Source: UBA1926 sp036732005
GTDB lineage: Bacteria > Planctomycetota > Phycisphaerae > Phycisphaerales > UBA1924
Reading direction: 5' to 3'
Length of the DNA stretch: 64,000 nt
Assembly: GCA_036732005.1 (NCBI GenBank)
Contig: DAINDF010000001.1
Location: 620,001-684,000, forward strand
A program made the translations under genes and the position numbers. The notes under the pieces are model-generated. The model was not told the DNA's origin, did not search any database, and worked only from the letters and a program-made list of their open reading frames with translations. Shown one piece after another: positions 8,784 through 17,071 of the stretch (positions within the stretch are counted from its first letter, which is position 1; every line of letters begins with the position of its first letter).

Positions 8784-10226
8784 ATGATCACCGCACCGAA
8801 GATCGATGGGCTCCGGACCCGCCTCGCGGGCGTCGGGCAGGACCACCTGCTCCGCTTCATCGATGAACTGTCGCCCGAGGCCGCCGCCGACCTGGTCGCC
8901 CAGATCGAGTCGATCGACCTCGCGTCGCTGCCGGGGCTGATCGACCGGTATGTGCGCTCGGAAGAGCACTTCGCCCTGCCCCCCGATATCGAGCCCGCCC
9001 CGTTCTACCCGCGCGACGCGGCCAGCCCGGCCCGGCGCTGGGACCGCGCCGCCGCGAAGGCGAGGGGCGAGGCGTTGATCGCCGCGGGCAAGGTCGGGTG
9101 CTTCACCGTCGCCGGGGGGCAGGGCAGCCGCCTCGGGTACGACGGGCCCAAGGGGTGCTACCCAACAGGCGCGGTCTCCGACAAGCCGCTCTTCCAGATC
9201 TTCGCCGAGGGGATCCTCGCCGCGAGCCGCCGGTACGGCAAGCGGATCCCCTGGTGCGTCATGACCAGCCCGCTGAACCACGAGGCGACCGAGTCGTTCT
9301 TCCGCGAGCACGGGTTCTTCGGGCTGCGCGAGGACGATGTGCTCTTCTTCATGCAGGGCACGATGCCCTCGTTCGACAAGGCGACCGGGCGCATCCTCCT
9401 CGCCGAGAAGGGCGTGGTCGCGACCAACCCCGACGGGCACGGCGGCGCGATCAGGGCGCTGGCCGTCTCCGGGGCGGTCGGCGAACTCAAGCGGAGAGGC
9501 GTCGAGCACATCTCCTACTGGCAGGTCGACAACCCCAACATCATCGTGCTCGACCCCGTCTTCGTCGGGCTGCACGCGGGGGCGTCCGACTCGTCTGGGG
9601 AGATGTCGAGCAAGATGCTCCCCAAGGCGAACGCGGCGGAGAAGGTCGGCGTGTTCTGCCGCGCCGGCGGGCGCACGATGGTCATCGAGTATTCCGACCT
9701 GCCCGCCTCGCTCGCGGCGGAGACCAACCCCGGCGGCTCGCTCAAGTACATCGCGGGCAGCCCGGCGATCCACATGCTGGGCGTCGGGTTCGTGGAGAAG
9801 GTCGCGGGCGATCCGGCGTTCGCCCTGCCCTACCACCGCGCGGTCAAGAAGGTCCCGTTCGTCGATCTGGAAACGGGCGAGACGGTCAGCCCCGCCGAGC
9901 CCAACGCCGTGAAACTCGAGCGGTTCATCTTCGACGCGATCCCGCTGGCGTCGCGGTCGATCATCCTCGAAGCCGACCGCGTCGAGGAGTTCGCGCCCGT
10001 GAAGAACAAGGAGGGCGTGGACAGCATCGTGACGAGCAAGCTGCTCCAGACCGAGCGGGCCGCACGCTGGCTCGAAGCGGCGGGGGTCAGAGTGCCCCGG
10101 AAGGCGGACGGCTCGCCGGATTGCGTGCTCGAGATCAGCCCGCTGACGGCGACGAGCGCGGAAGAGCTGGCGGGGAGGAAGGACCTGCCGGGATCGATCA
10201 AGGCGGGAAGCACCACCTTGCTTTGA
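8784..10226 (+). CDS. UTP--sugar-1-phosphate uridylyltransferase (UDPGP family)
   Basis: Makes a UDP-sugar from UTP and a sugar 1-phosphate (GlcNAc-1-P or Glc-1-P). The 480-residue protein has the nucleotide-binding signature VAGGQGSRLGYDGPKG near residues 108-123. Other family stretches are PWCVMTSPLNHEATESFF, FMQGTMPSF, NPDGHGG, YWQVDNPNI and FIFDAIPLA. These match the eukaryote-type UDP-N-acetylglucosamine pyrophosphorylase/UDPGP group rather than GalU or GlmU. AGGAGGT lies 5 bases before the ATG. The precise sugar is uncertain. Confidence 0.88.
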   Translation: MITAPKIDGLRTRLAGVGQDHLLRFIDELSPEAAADLVAQIESIDLASLPGLIDRYVRSEEHFALPPDIEPAPFYPRDAASPARRWDRAAAKARGEALIAAGKVGCFTVAGGQGSRLGYDGPKGCYPTGAVSDKPLFQIFAEGILAASRRYGKRIPWCVMTSPLNHEATESFFREHGFFGLREDDVLFFMQGTMPSFDKATGRILLAEKGVVATNPDGHGGAIRALAVSGAVGELKRRGVEHISYWQVDNPNIIVLDPVFVGLHAGASDSSGEMSSKMLPKANAAEKVGVFCRAGGRTMVIEYSDLPASLAAETNPGGSLKYIAGSPAIHMLGVGFVEKVAGDPAFALPYHRAVKKVPFVDLETGETVSPAEPNAVKLERFIFDAIPLASRSIILEADRVEEFAPVKNKEGVDSIVTSKLLQTERAARWLEAAGVRVPRKADGSPDCVLEISPLTATSAEELAGRKDLPGSIKAGSTTLL

Positions 10227-10324
10227 GGCGGTGAGATTTCGCCGCGGGCGCCCTTCGGGGAACGCCTTTGCCTCACCCACTCACTTGCGCGATCCGGCCG
10301 GCCCAGCGCCCCGCCCATCGCTCC

Positions 10325-10330
10325 TACCCT
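10325..10330 (+). promoter_or_regulatory. Start-proximal -10 hexamer TACCCT
   Basis: TACCCT ends 5 bases before the GTG at 10336. There is no Shine-Dalgarno sequence. Confidence 0.5.
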
Positions 10331-10335
10331 CCCCC

Positions 10336-11166
10336 GTGCCCCAGCCCGCGAGCCAGCTCCCCAAGTCCGTCGCCGATTTCGCCCGGTTCCTGCGTCTCGG
10401 GCCGACCGGGGTGCCGGCGCTGGTCGCCCACCCGGACTGGGCCACGCCCGCGCCGGTCGTGCTCTGGATGCACGGGCGGACCGTCAGCAAGGAGCTCGAC
10501 CCGGGCCGCTACGCCCGCTGGCTGCGGGCGGGCATCGCCGTCTGCGCGATCGACCTGCCCGGGCACGGCGAGCGGGCCAACCCGCCCCGGCACGAGCCGG
10601 TCCACACCCTCGCGGTCATCAAGCAGGCCCTTGGCGAGCTCGACGGCGTGGTCGGCGCCCTCGGCGTCTCCGACTTCCGCGGCGCTTTCGATCTGGGCCG
10701 GGTCGGGATCGGCGGCATGTCGATGGGCGGCATGATCACGCTGCGGAGGCTGTGCGAGCCGCACCGGTTCGTGTGCGCCGCGGTGGAGGCGACGAGCGGG
10801 AACCTGCGCGACCTGTACTTTCCGCCCAAGGCCGACAAGGCCGAGCCCTGGCCCGTGGACCACGACCCCGCGGAGGTGCGGGAGATCGACCCGATCGAGC
10901 ACATTTCGGGCTTCGAGCCGCTCCCGCTGCTCGTGCTGCACAGCGAGGCGGACCAGATGGTGCCGTGGCGGGTTCAGGCGCGGTTCGTGGGCCGGCTCCG
11001 GGAACAATTCGAGGCCCGGGGGCGTTCCGCGTCGCTGGTCGAGGTGACCACCTGGCCCGAGACCGGGGCCCCGGCCGAGCATGTGGGCTTCGGTCGGGTC
11101 GGCAACGAGGCGAAGAACCTGCAGACCGCGTTCTTTGAGCGACACTTGTTCGGACCGGAGCGATAG
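10336..11166 (+). CDS. Alpha/beta hydrolase
   Basis: A 276-residue serine hydrolase of unknown substrate. The catalytic triad is visible: Ser in GGMSMGGM, Asp in LHSEADQMVPW, and His in PAEHVGFGRVG. The oxyanion-side motif is VVLWMHGRTVSKE, followed by IDLPGHGER. The fold resembles the dienelactone-hydrolase/S9-like esterases. GTG at 10336 is chosen because the upstream in-frame codons are low-complexity and a TACCCT hexamer sits just before it. It lies between the pyrophosphorylase and thioredoxin-like genes on the same strand. Confidence 0.75.
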   Translation: MPQPASQLPKSVADFARFLRLGPTGVPALVAHPDWATPAPVVLWMHGRTVSKELDPGRYARWLRAGIAVCAIDLPGHGERANPPRHEPVHTLAVIKQALGELDGVVGALGVSDFRGAFDLGRVGIGGMSMGGMITLRRLCEPHRFVCAAVEATSGNLRDLYFPPKADKAEPWPVDHDPAEVREIDPIEHISGFEPLPLLVLHSEADQMVPWRVQARFVGRLREQFEARGRSASLVEVTTWPETGAPAEHVGFGRVGNEAKNLQTAFFERHLFGPER

Positions 11167-11223
11167 GCTTCCGGCCACCCAGCTTGCACCATCAGCCCCC
11201 AGACGGGCAGGAAGCACCCAACC

Positions 11224-12519
11224 ATGAAGACCATCGCCGCGAGCACGATCGTGCTGCTCTCCCTCGCCGCGCCCGCCGGGGCGCAGGACGCAACGCCCCC
11301 GGCCGCCCCGACCGAGCGGGCCGACCTTCCCTCCGATCTCGACACGCGGCTGCGGGCGCTGACCGAGTCGTTCCGGGCCTGGATGGCCGAGACCGACGAG
11401 GAAGTGGTGATGCAGCAGATCCAGACCAAGGCGGGCGAGCTGGTGGGCGGGGTGGATCTGTCCACGCTCAGCGCGGCCCAGATCGAGACGCTGCTCCCGC
11501 TGATCCTGACGGCGCGCGACCCCATCCCCGCGACCGAGGAACGGCTGGCGACGCTGCGGGACGACACAACCGTCGACGGGCTGATCGCCGGGGCGACGCA
11601 GTCGACCATCGCGGCCTTCAGCCGGCAGCAGCGCCCCGAGGGGGACGAGGCGGGCTGGATCCTCGGGCACCCCGCGTTGGGCGAGGCGGTGCGCGGGGGG
11701 CATGTGCTTGCGTTGTTCGTCACGCTGGGGTTCGTCGACCCGCCCGTGCTCGCCGAGCACGCCGAGGCGCTCGAGGCGATCGCCGAGAACCTGCGCAGCG
11801 AGACGCTGGACTCGGAGGCGGGGCTGGCGCTCGCCCGGTTCTGGAACGCGGCGAACAACGCGATCACGCCGGACCAGGGCGAACGCCGGGAGCTCATCCG
11901 CGAGAAGATCGGCGGGGCGATGCGCGCCGTGATCGCCCGCGAGACCGACGCTGAGACCGCCTCGAGCCTCAAGGAGCAGCTCGCCTCGATCGACGGCGCC
12001 TTCGCCCGGGGCACGCTGCAGGGCGGCGAGGCCCCCGATTTCGACTTCCTCTGGTCGAGCGAGTCGGAGGGAGCAAAGAAGCTCAGCGACCTTCGCGGGA
12101 AGGTCGTCGTCGTTGACTTCTGGGCGACCTGGTGCGGCCCGTGCATCCGGTCGTTCCCCAACATCGCCGAGCTGGTCGAGAAGTACAAGGGGTATCAGGT
12201 CGCCGTCGTCGGGGCCACGGCGCCCCAGGGCCGCCACCACGGCGCGGACGGGGCCGTGACCATGACCGGCCGCGATCGCGAGAAGGAATTCTCGCTCATG
12301 GGTGAGTTCATCGACCAGAAGAAGATGACCTGGCCCGTCGTCTTCACCGAGCGTTCGGTCTGGAGCGAGTACGGCGTCAGCGGCATCCCCCACCTGGTCA
12401 TCATCGACTCCAAGGGCGTCGTCCGCCACCGCGAACTCCACCCGATGATGCCGATGGAGGAGAAGGTCGCGATGATCAACGAACTGCTCAAGGAGGCCGG
12501 GCTGGAATTCCCCGGCTGA
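11224..12519 (+). CDS. Exported TlpA-type thioredoxin-like protein
   Basis: A 431-residue protein with a signal peptide (residues 1-21, ending AGAQ). A ~230-residue helical region of unknown role follows. The C-terminal TlpA/ResA-like domain starts at APDFDF (~275) and holds FWATWCGPC with both redox cysteines, then a cis-Pro region GVSGIPHLVIID. Such proteins reduce or exchange disulfides outside the cytoplasm. AGGAAG lies about 11 bases before the ATG, and a TAGGCT hexamer at 11164-11169 could be its -10 box. A strong terminator follows. Confidence 0.82.
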   Translation: MKTIAASTIVLLSLAAPAGAQDATPPAAPTERADLPSDLDTRLRALTESFRAWMAETDEEVVMQQIQTKAGELVGGVDLSTLSAAQIETLLPLILTARDPIPATEERLATLRDDTTVDGLIAGATQSTIAAFSRQQRPEGDEAGWILGHPALGEAVRGGHVLALFVTLGFVDPPVLAEHAEALEAIAENLRSETLDSEAGLALARFWNAANNAITPDQGERRELIREKIGGAMRAVIARETDAETASSLKEQLASIDGAFARGTLQGGEAPDFDFLWSSESEGAKKLSDLRGKVVVVDFWATWCGPCIRSFPNIAELVEKYKGYQVAVVGATAPQGRHHGADGAVTMTGRDREKEFSLMGEFIDQKKMTWPVVFTERSVWSEYGVSGIPHLVIIDSKGVVRHRELHPMMPMEEKVAMINELLKEAGLEFPG

Positions 12520-12548
12520 CCGGGCCCACTCGCCGCAAGGAACAGCAG

Positions 12549-12572
12549 ACCGGCCCACGGGGGCCGGTTTTT
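12549..12572 (+). terminator. Intrinsic terminator
   Basis: Perfect 8-bp stem (12549-12556 with 12561-12568), loop ACGG, then a T run to 12572. It ends transcription from the TlpA-like gene. Confidence 0.9.
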
Positions 12573-12601
12573 CGTGCGCCCCGCGCTGGCGGTCGCCCCG
12601 G

Positions 12602-12607
12602 TATCCT
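12602..12607 (+). promoter_or_regulatory. Start-proximal -10 hexamer TATCCT
   Basis: TATCCT ends 6 bases before the GTG at 12614. Only C residues lie between, with no Shine-Dalgarno sequence. It also lies just after a terminator, so a promoter is needed here. Confidence 0.65.
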
Positions 12608-12613
12608 CCCCCC

Positions 12614-13927
12614 GTGCGCCTCAACCCGCTCCACGGCCTCGACAACCAGAAGGCGGTCTTCGCGTGGGGGCTCTACGACCTCGCGAACCAGTCCTTCACG
12701 CTTTTGATCAACACCCTGCTCTTCAGCGTTTACTTCAAAGAAGTCGTGGTGGGCGACGACACGCGGGGCGACGCCCTCTGGAGCGCCACCTTCGCGGGCA
12801 GCATGCTCATCGTCGTGGTCCTCAGCCCCGTCGTCGGCGCCCTCGCCGACGCGAAGGCGTGGCGCAAGCAACTGCTGATCTGGACCGGGGTTGGCTGCTC
12901 GATCCTCACCGCCTGCCTGGGCCTCGCCGGGCGGGACGCCGTGCTGCTCGCGATCCTGCTCTACATCCCCGCCAATGTGCTCTACCAGATCGGCGAGAAC
13001 TTCCTCGCCTCGTTCCTCCCCGTCGTCTCCACGCCCCGCACGATCGGGCGCGTCTCGGCAACCGGCTGGGCGATGGGGTATGTCGGGGCCCTGATCCTGC
13101 TGGTGATCTCCGCCGTCGCGATGATCGGGCTCAAGCTCCAGGGCCCGAAGGACTGGCCCCCGCTCTTTCTCTTCGCGGGCGTCTGGTTCGCGCTCAACAT
13201 GATCCCGGCCTGCCGCGTGCTCCGCGAGCCGCCGACCGACCCGCTGCACGGCACCGGCACGCTCGTGGGCGAGGCCTTCTACCGCCTGCGGGAATCCGCC
13301 CGCAGCGCGGGCAAGTACCGTGAACTGACCCGGTTCCTGATCGCCTTCTTCCTCTACGGCATGGGCGTCCAGGTCATCATCGCCTTCGCCTCGATCATCG
13401 CCCGCGACTTCGGCTTCGACACGACCAAGCTCGTCCTCTTCGTCCTGCAGCTCACCGTCACCGCCGGCATCGCCGCGATCGCCACCGCGAGAGTCGAGGA
13501 CCGCCTCGGGCCCAAGCCCGTCATCGTCTTCTTCCTGCTCGTGTGGACCGCCTCGGCCGCTGGCCTGCTCGCGATCGCCCTCGCCCGCCCCTGCCCTGAA
13601 TGGTGGTTCTGGGTCGTCGGCAACGGGATCGGCCTGGGTATCGGCGGCATCGGCACCGCCAGCCGATCCATGGTCGGGCGTTTCACCCCGAAGCGCCGCA
13701 CCGCCGAGTTCTTCGGGCTCTGGGGCATGTCCTACAAGTTCGCCGGCGTCGTCGGCGTCGCGGCGTTCGGGCAGGTCAAGGCCTGGTGGGGCGATGTCCC
13801 CGCCATGCTCGTCCTCATGCTCTTCTTCGCCGCGGGGCTCGTGCTCGTGCTGTTCGTCAACGCCAAGGCCGGCATCCGCGCCGCGATGCGCGCCGACCGG
13901 CTGGCCGAACGGCACGCCCGCGCCTGA
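12614..13927 (+). CDS. MFS transporter, UMF1/Atg22-like
   Basis: A 437-residue membrane protein with about 12 hydrophobic segments. The opening WGLYDLANQSFTLLI is typical of the UMF1 (Atg22-like) branch, whose yeast members export amino acids from vacuoles. The MFS loop between helices 2 and 3 reads GALADAKAWRKQ. Substrate is unknown for bacterial members. It stands as a single gene, with its own terminator-bounded promoter and a convergent proC gene 18 bases after its stop. Confidence 0.82.
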   Translation: MRLNPLHGLDNQKAVFAWGLYDLANQSFTLLINTLLFSVYFKEVVVGDDTRGDALWSATFAGSMLIVVVLSPVVGALADAKAWRKQLLIWTGVGCSILTACLGLAGRDAVLLAILLYIPANVLYQIGENFLASFLPVVSTPRTIGRVSATGWAMGYVGALILLVISAVAMIGLKLQGPKDWPPLFLFAGVWFALNMIPACRVLREPPTDPLHGTGTLVGEAFYRLRESARSAGKYRELTRFLIAFFLYGMGVQVIIAFASIIARDFGFDTTKLVLFVLQLTVTAGIAAIATARVEDRLGPKPVIVFFLLVWTASAAGLLAIALARPCPEWWFWVVGNGIGLGIGGIGTASRSMVGRFTPKRRTAEFFGLWGMSYKFAGVVGVAAFGQVKAWWGDVPAMLVLMLFFAAGLVLVLFVNAKAGIRAAMRADRLAERHARA

Positions 13928-13945
13928 GAACCCGCCCGGGCCCGC

Positions 13946-14785
13946 TCACCGCCCCGACGAGAGCTCACGCCCCCGGTCCCTCGCCGCCTCGATCGCGCGC
14001 ACGATCGAGGCGCTCACCCCCTCCGCCTCCAGGACGCCGATCGCCGCCGCGGTCGTCCCGCCCTTGCTCGTCACCGCGGCACGCAAGGCCGCCGGCGGGC
14101 GCTCGTCCGCCAGCAGCAACGCCGCGGCGCCCGCGATCACCTGCCGGCTGATCCGCGCCGCGTCCCCCGGCGCGAACCCCACGCGCTCGCCCGCCGCGGC
14201 CATCGCCTCGCACAGGTAGTACACATACGCGGGCCCCGAGCCCGAGAGGGCCGTGAACGCGTCCATCATCGATTCATCGAGCCGAACGACCTCGCCCACC
14301 GCGCCCATCAACCCGGTGATGAACGCCTCGTCGCCGGGTCGGGCCCCTGCGCCGGGGCAGACCGCCGACATCCCCCGCCCCGCCTGCACCGGCGTGTTGG
14401 GCATCACCCGCACGACACGCGCCCGCCCCCCGATCGCCGCTCGGACCCCCTCGCTCGACGCCCCGGCGAGGATCGAGACCACCACGCGCTCGGGGCCGCC
14501 CGAGAGCAGCGGCGCCAGTTCCGCGCCGACCACCCCGAGCATCTGCGGCTTGACCGCGAGGAGCACCTGCCCCTCGCCCGGCGTCGGCTCGAGCGCCTCG
14601 AAGGCCGCGAACGCCTCGGTCGCTCCCGCGAAGCCGCGCACGAACGCCGCGCGCTTGTCGGCATCGGGCTCGGCGACGAGGCACCGGGCGGGGTCGAGCA
14701 CGCCCCCCGCGGCGGCGCCGAGGATGATCGCGGAGGCCATATTCCCTCCGCCGACGACGAGAATCGGTGGGTGATCGGGCATCAT
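13946..14785 (-). CDS. proC: Pyrroline-5-carboxylate reductase
   Basis: Reduces pyrroline-5-carboxylate to proline with NAD(P)H. The 279-residue protein has the Rossmann motif VVGGGNMASAI at the N terminus, LAVKPQM, RVMPNTP, the active-site stretch ALSGSGPAYVYY and the C-terminal TSKGGTTAAA. Length is normal. The first of two tandem ATG codons (14785) is used. It is divergent from accA and convergent with the MFS gene. Confidence 0.94.
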   Translation of the reverse strand: MMPDHPPILVVGGGNMASAIILGAAAGGVLDPARCLVAEPDADKRAAFVRGFAGATEAFAAFEALEPTPGEGQVLLAVKPQMLGVVGAELAPLLSGGPERVVVSILAGASSEGVRAAIGGRARVVRVMPNTPVQAGRGMSAVCPGAGARPGDEAFITGLMGAVGEVVRLDESMMDAFTALSGSGPAYVYYLCEAMAAAGERVGFAPGDAARISRQVIAGAAALLLADERPPAALRAAVTSKGGTTAAAIGVLEAEGVSASIVRAIEAARDRGRELSSGR

Positions 14786-14791
14786 CGCGGT

Positions 14792-14797
14792 AGCCTA
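14792..14797 (-). promoter_or_regulatory. Start-proximal -10 hexamer TAGGCT (proC)
   Basis: TAGGCT ends 6 bases before the proC ATG. There is no Shine-Dalgarno sequence. Confidence 0.5.
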
Positions 14798-14849
14798 TCG
14801 TCCATGCGGGCGCCGGCCGAGCCGCCCGCCGATCCGGAGCACCGCGCGC

Positions 14850-15896
14850 ATGAGTTTCTATCAACTCGACTTCGAACGCGAGATCGTTGAGCTCGAGAAC
14901 CGAATCAAGGCCGCCGAGCGGGCCGCCAAGAGCGGCGCCGCCGAGGGCGTGCCCGCGCTGGGCGGGGTCGATCCAGCCGCTGGATCGGCGCCCGAGGACC
15001 CCGCCTCGCTGCGCTCTCAGCGCGACGCCCGCCTCGCGGAGATCTACAAATCGCTGACTTCGTGGGACATCGTCCGCGTCGCCCGGCATCCCGAACGCCC
15101 CCAGAGCCGCGACTACATCCGCCTCATGTGCCGCGATTTCGCCGAGTTGCACGGCGACCGCCGCTTCGGCGACGACCCCGCGATCGTGACGGGCTTTGCC
15201 CGCCTCGGGCGGCACAAGGTCCTGGTCGTCGGGCATCAGAAGGGCAAGGACACTCAGGAGAAACTCGCCTGCCACTTCGGTTGTGCGCACCCCGAGGGCT
15301 ATCGCAAGGCGCTCGCCAAGATGCAACTCGCCGAGAAGTTCGGCGTGCCCATCGTCACGCTCGTCGACACGCCGGGCGCCTACCCCGGCCTCGGCGCCGA
15401 GGAACGCGGGCAGGCCGAGGCGATCGCCGTCAACCTCCGCGAGATGAGCCGGCTCCGCGTCCCGATCGTCTCCGTGGTCATCGGCGAGGGGGGCTCGGGC
15501 GGCGCGCTCGGCATCGCCGTCGCCGACCGCGTCGGGATGCTCGAGTTCGCCTGGTATTCGGTCATCAGCCCGGAAGGGTGCGCGGCGATCCTCTGGAAGG
15601 AAGCCAACGACAAGACCACCCGCGCCGCGGCTGAAGCCCTCCGCCTGACGGCGCGGCACAACCTCGACCTGGGCATCGTCGAGGCCATCGTGCCCGAGCC
15701 GCTCGGTGGGGCGCACAGAAACCCGGAGGGCGCCGCCCAACTGCTCGGGCAGTGGATCGGCGAGCAGCTCGACGAGATCGGCACGACGCCCATCGACGAT
15801 TTGATGGCCCGCCGCTATGACCGCTTCCGCGCCCTCGGGCGCGTCAGCGAGCGGGTCGCCGAGGTCAGCGCGGCCCCGGCGGACGACCCTCGCTGA
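14850..15896 (+). CDS. accA: Acetyl-CoA carboxylase carboxyltransferase subunit alpha
   Basis: Partner of AccD (6311-7159) in making malonyl-CoA. The 348-residue protein opens with the typical LDFEREIVELENRI helix, then DIVRVARHPERPQSRDYI, HGDRRFGDD, DTPGAYPGLGAEERGQ, VIGEGGSGGALGI and the C-terminal YSVISPEGCAAILW. All are family signatures and the length is normal. The ATG at 14850 has a weak CGGAG about 10 bases upstream. Unlike in many bacteria it is not beside accD; the two are about 7.7 kb apart and on opposite strands. Confidence 0.95.
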   Translation: MSFYQLDFEREIVELENRIKAAERAAKSGAAEGVPALGGVDPAAGSAPEDPASLRSQRDARLAEIYKSLTSWDIVRVARHPERPQSRDYIRLMCRDFAELHGDRRFGDDPAIVTGFARLGRHKVLVVGHQKGKDTQEKLACHFGCAHPEGYRKALAKMQLAEKFGVPIVTLVDTPGAYPGLGAEERGQAEAIAVNLREMSRLRVPIVSVVIGEGGSGGALGIAVADRVGMLEFAWYSVISPEGCAAILWKEANDKTTRAAAEALRLTARHNLDLGIVEAIVPEPLGGAHRNPEGAAQLLGQWIGEQLDEIGTTPIDDLMARRYDRFRALGRVSERVAEVSAAPADDPR

Positions 15897-15925
15897 GCCC
15901 GGAACGCCCGCCCGGATTCCGGATA

Positions 15926-15941
15926 AAGTAACATGTTACTT
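15926..15941. promoter_or_regulatory. Perfect 16-bp AT-rich palindrome, candidate operator
   Basis: AAGTAACATGTTACTT is its own reverse complement. It lies 29 bases after the accA stop and 36 bases upstream of the -35 box at 15978. In this GC-rich sequence an AT-rich perfect palindrome of this length is unusual, so it may be a regulator site for the downstream DksA-like gene. The regulator is unknown. Confidence 0.55.
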
Positions 15942-15977
15942 AACTGGTCGGGAGGGGGAGCCCCCGCTGCGGCCATT

Positions 15978-16006
15978 TTGACTTCACCCCTGGGGTTGTC
16001 TAGATT
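15978..16006 (+). promoter_or_regulatory. Sigma70-like promoter for the DksA-like gene
   Basis: TTGACT (15978-15983), 17-base spacer, TAGATT (16001-16006). It is the best -35/-10 pair in the plus-strand half of the window. Expected start near 16013, giving a leader of about 65 bases. Confidence 0.7.
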
Positions 16007-16077
16007 TCGCCCCGTGCGAGGTCCCCACCCCGAGGCGGCCTGACGGCCCACGCGAACTGGGGTTTGTCTTGGCGAGC

Positions 16078-17070
16078 ATGTCCCGAACCAAGAAACCGAC
16101 CACCCCGAAAAAGGCCCCTGCTGCCCGTCCGGGCGGGAAGACCGCGGGCGCTCGCGCGTCCAAGGGCACGGGTTCGGCGAAGCCCAAGGCGAAGAAATCC
16201 CCCACAAAGAAGGGGGCAACCAAGAAGCCCGCCAAGAAGGCCGCGTCGAAGAAGCCGGCCGCAAAGAAGGCCGCCGCCAAAAAGCCGACCACCGCGAAGA
16301 AGAAGTCGGCCCCTGCCAAGAAACCCGCCGCGCGCGGCGCGGGCTCGCGCGAGCCCGTGTCGAAGAAGCCCGGCCCCGCGGATCGCGCGCCGAAGTCGGT
16401 TCCCACGAAGCCCGCCCCGGGCAAGGCGGCCCCGACCAAGCCCGAATCGCCCAAGGTGCCCGCGGCCGAGACCGCCGAGACCGGTGGCGACAAGCGCGGC
16501 GGCCGCAAGGGCATCACGATCGTCTCGAAGAAGCCGCAGCGCAAGAGCAAGCCCAAGCCGAAGATCTCGTTCTCGCCTCCCGGCGAGCGTCTGCTCGGCC
16601 CGGGGTCTCCGGTCCGCCGTCCCTTGATCCCCTCCGGCCCGGCGGCGACCTCGCACGCGGCACTGGAGCGGCACGACCCGAGCAAGCCCAGGAAGACCCC
16701 GCTGGGGAAGCGCGACCTCGGGAAGTACCGCGATCTGCTCCTGATGAAGCGGCGTCAGTTGCTGGGCGATGTCGAGCAGATCGAGAACGACGCGCTCCGG
16801 AGCGAATCGGGCGATCTGAGCCACTTCCCCCAGCACATGGCCGACCAGGGCTCGGAGTCGTTCGACCGGTCGCTCTCGCTCGATCTCGCCGCGGCCGACC
16901 GCAGGCTGATCAAGGAGATCGACGACGCCCTCAAGCGGATCGAGGACGGGATCTACGGGCTGTGCGAGATGACGGGCCGCCCGATCTCGGCGCCCCGGCT
17001 GACCGAGCTGCCCTGGGCCCGCTATTCGATCGAGGCCGCCCGCGAGATCGAACGACGCGGGGGCCTCTGA
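16078..17070 (+). CDS. DksA/TraR-like protein with a histone-H1-like Lys/Ala/Pro-rich N-terminal tail
   Basis: A 330-residue two-part protein. Residues ~1-215 are a low-complexity, very basic tail rich in Lys, Ala and Pro with repeated KKPA/AKKA units, like bacterial histone-H1-like nucleoid proteins. Residues ~216-330 match the DksA/TraR fold: a coiled coil (YRDLLLMKRRQLL ... DDALKRIEDGIYG), then GLCEMTGRPISAPRL and LPWARY. Only the first zinc-finger cysteine remains; the others are replaced. It may bind DNA and RNA polymerase. ATG at 16078 is preferred to an in-frame TTG 9 bases earlier. lspA starts 1 base after its stop. Confidence 0.78.
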   Translation: MSRTKKPTTPKKAPAARPGGKTAGARASKGTGSAKPKAKKSPTKKGATKKPAKKAASKKPAAKKAAAKKPTTAKKKSAPAKKPAARGAGSREPVSKKPGPADRAPKSVPTKPAPGKAAPTKPESPKVPAAETAETGGDKRGGRKGITIVSKKPQRKSKPKPKISFSPPGERLLGPGSPVRRPLIPSGPAATSHAALERHDPSKPRKTPLGKRDLGKYRDLLLMKRRQLLGDVEQIENDALRSESGDLSHFPQHMADQGSESFDRSLSLDLAAADRRLIKEIDDALKRIEDGIYGLCEMTGRPISAPRLTELPWARYSIEAAREIERRGGL

Positions 17071-17071
17071 G

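Noticed and set aside
8700..10280. A long minus-strand frame across the UDP-sugar pyrophosphorylase gene
   Set aside because: The plus strand has a strong Shine-Dalgarno sequence and clear UDPGP motifs; the minus frame is Arg/Asp-rich noise.
16100..16480. Short repeated units rich in AAGAAG and GCC, resembling a tandem repeat array
   Set aside because: They encode the Lys/Ala/Pro tail of the DksA-like protein in frame. They are not regular in length and are not CRISPR-like.
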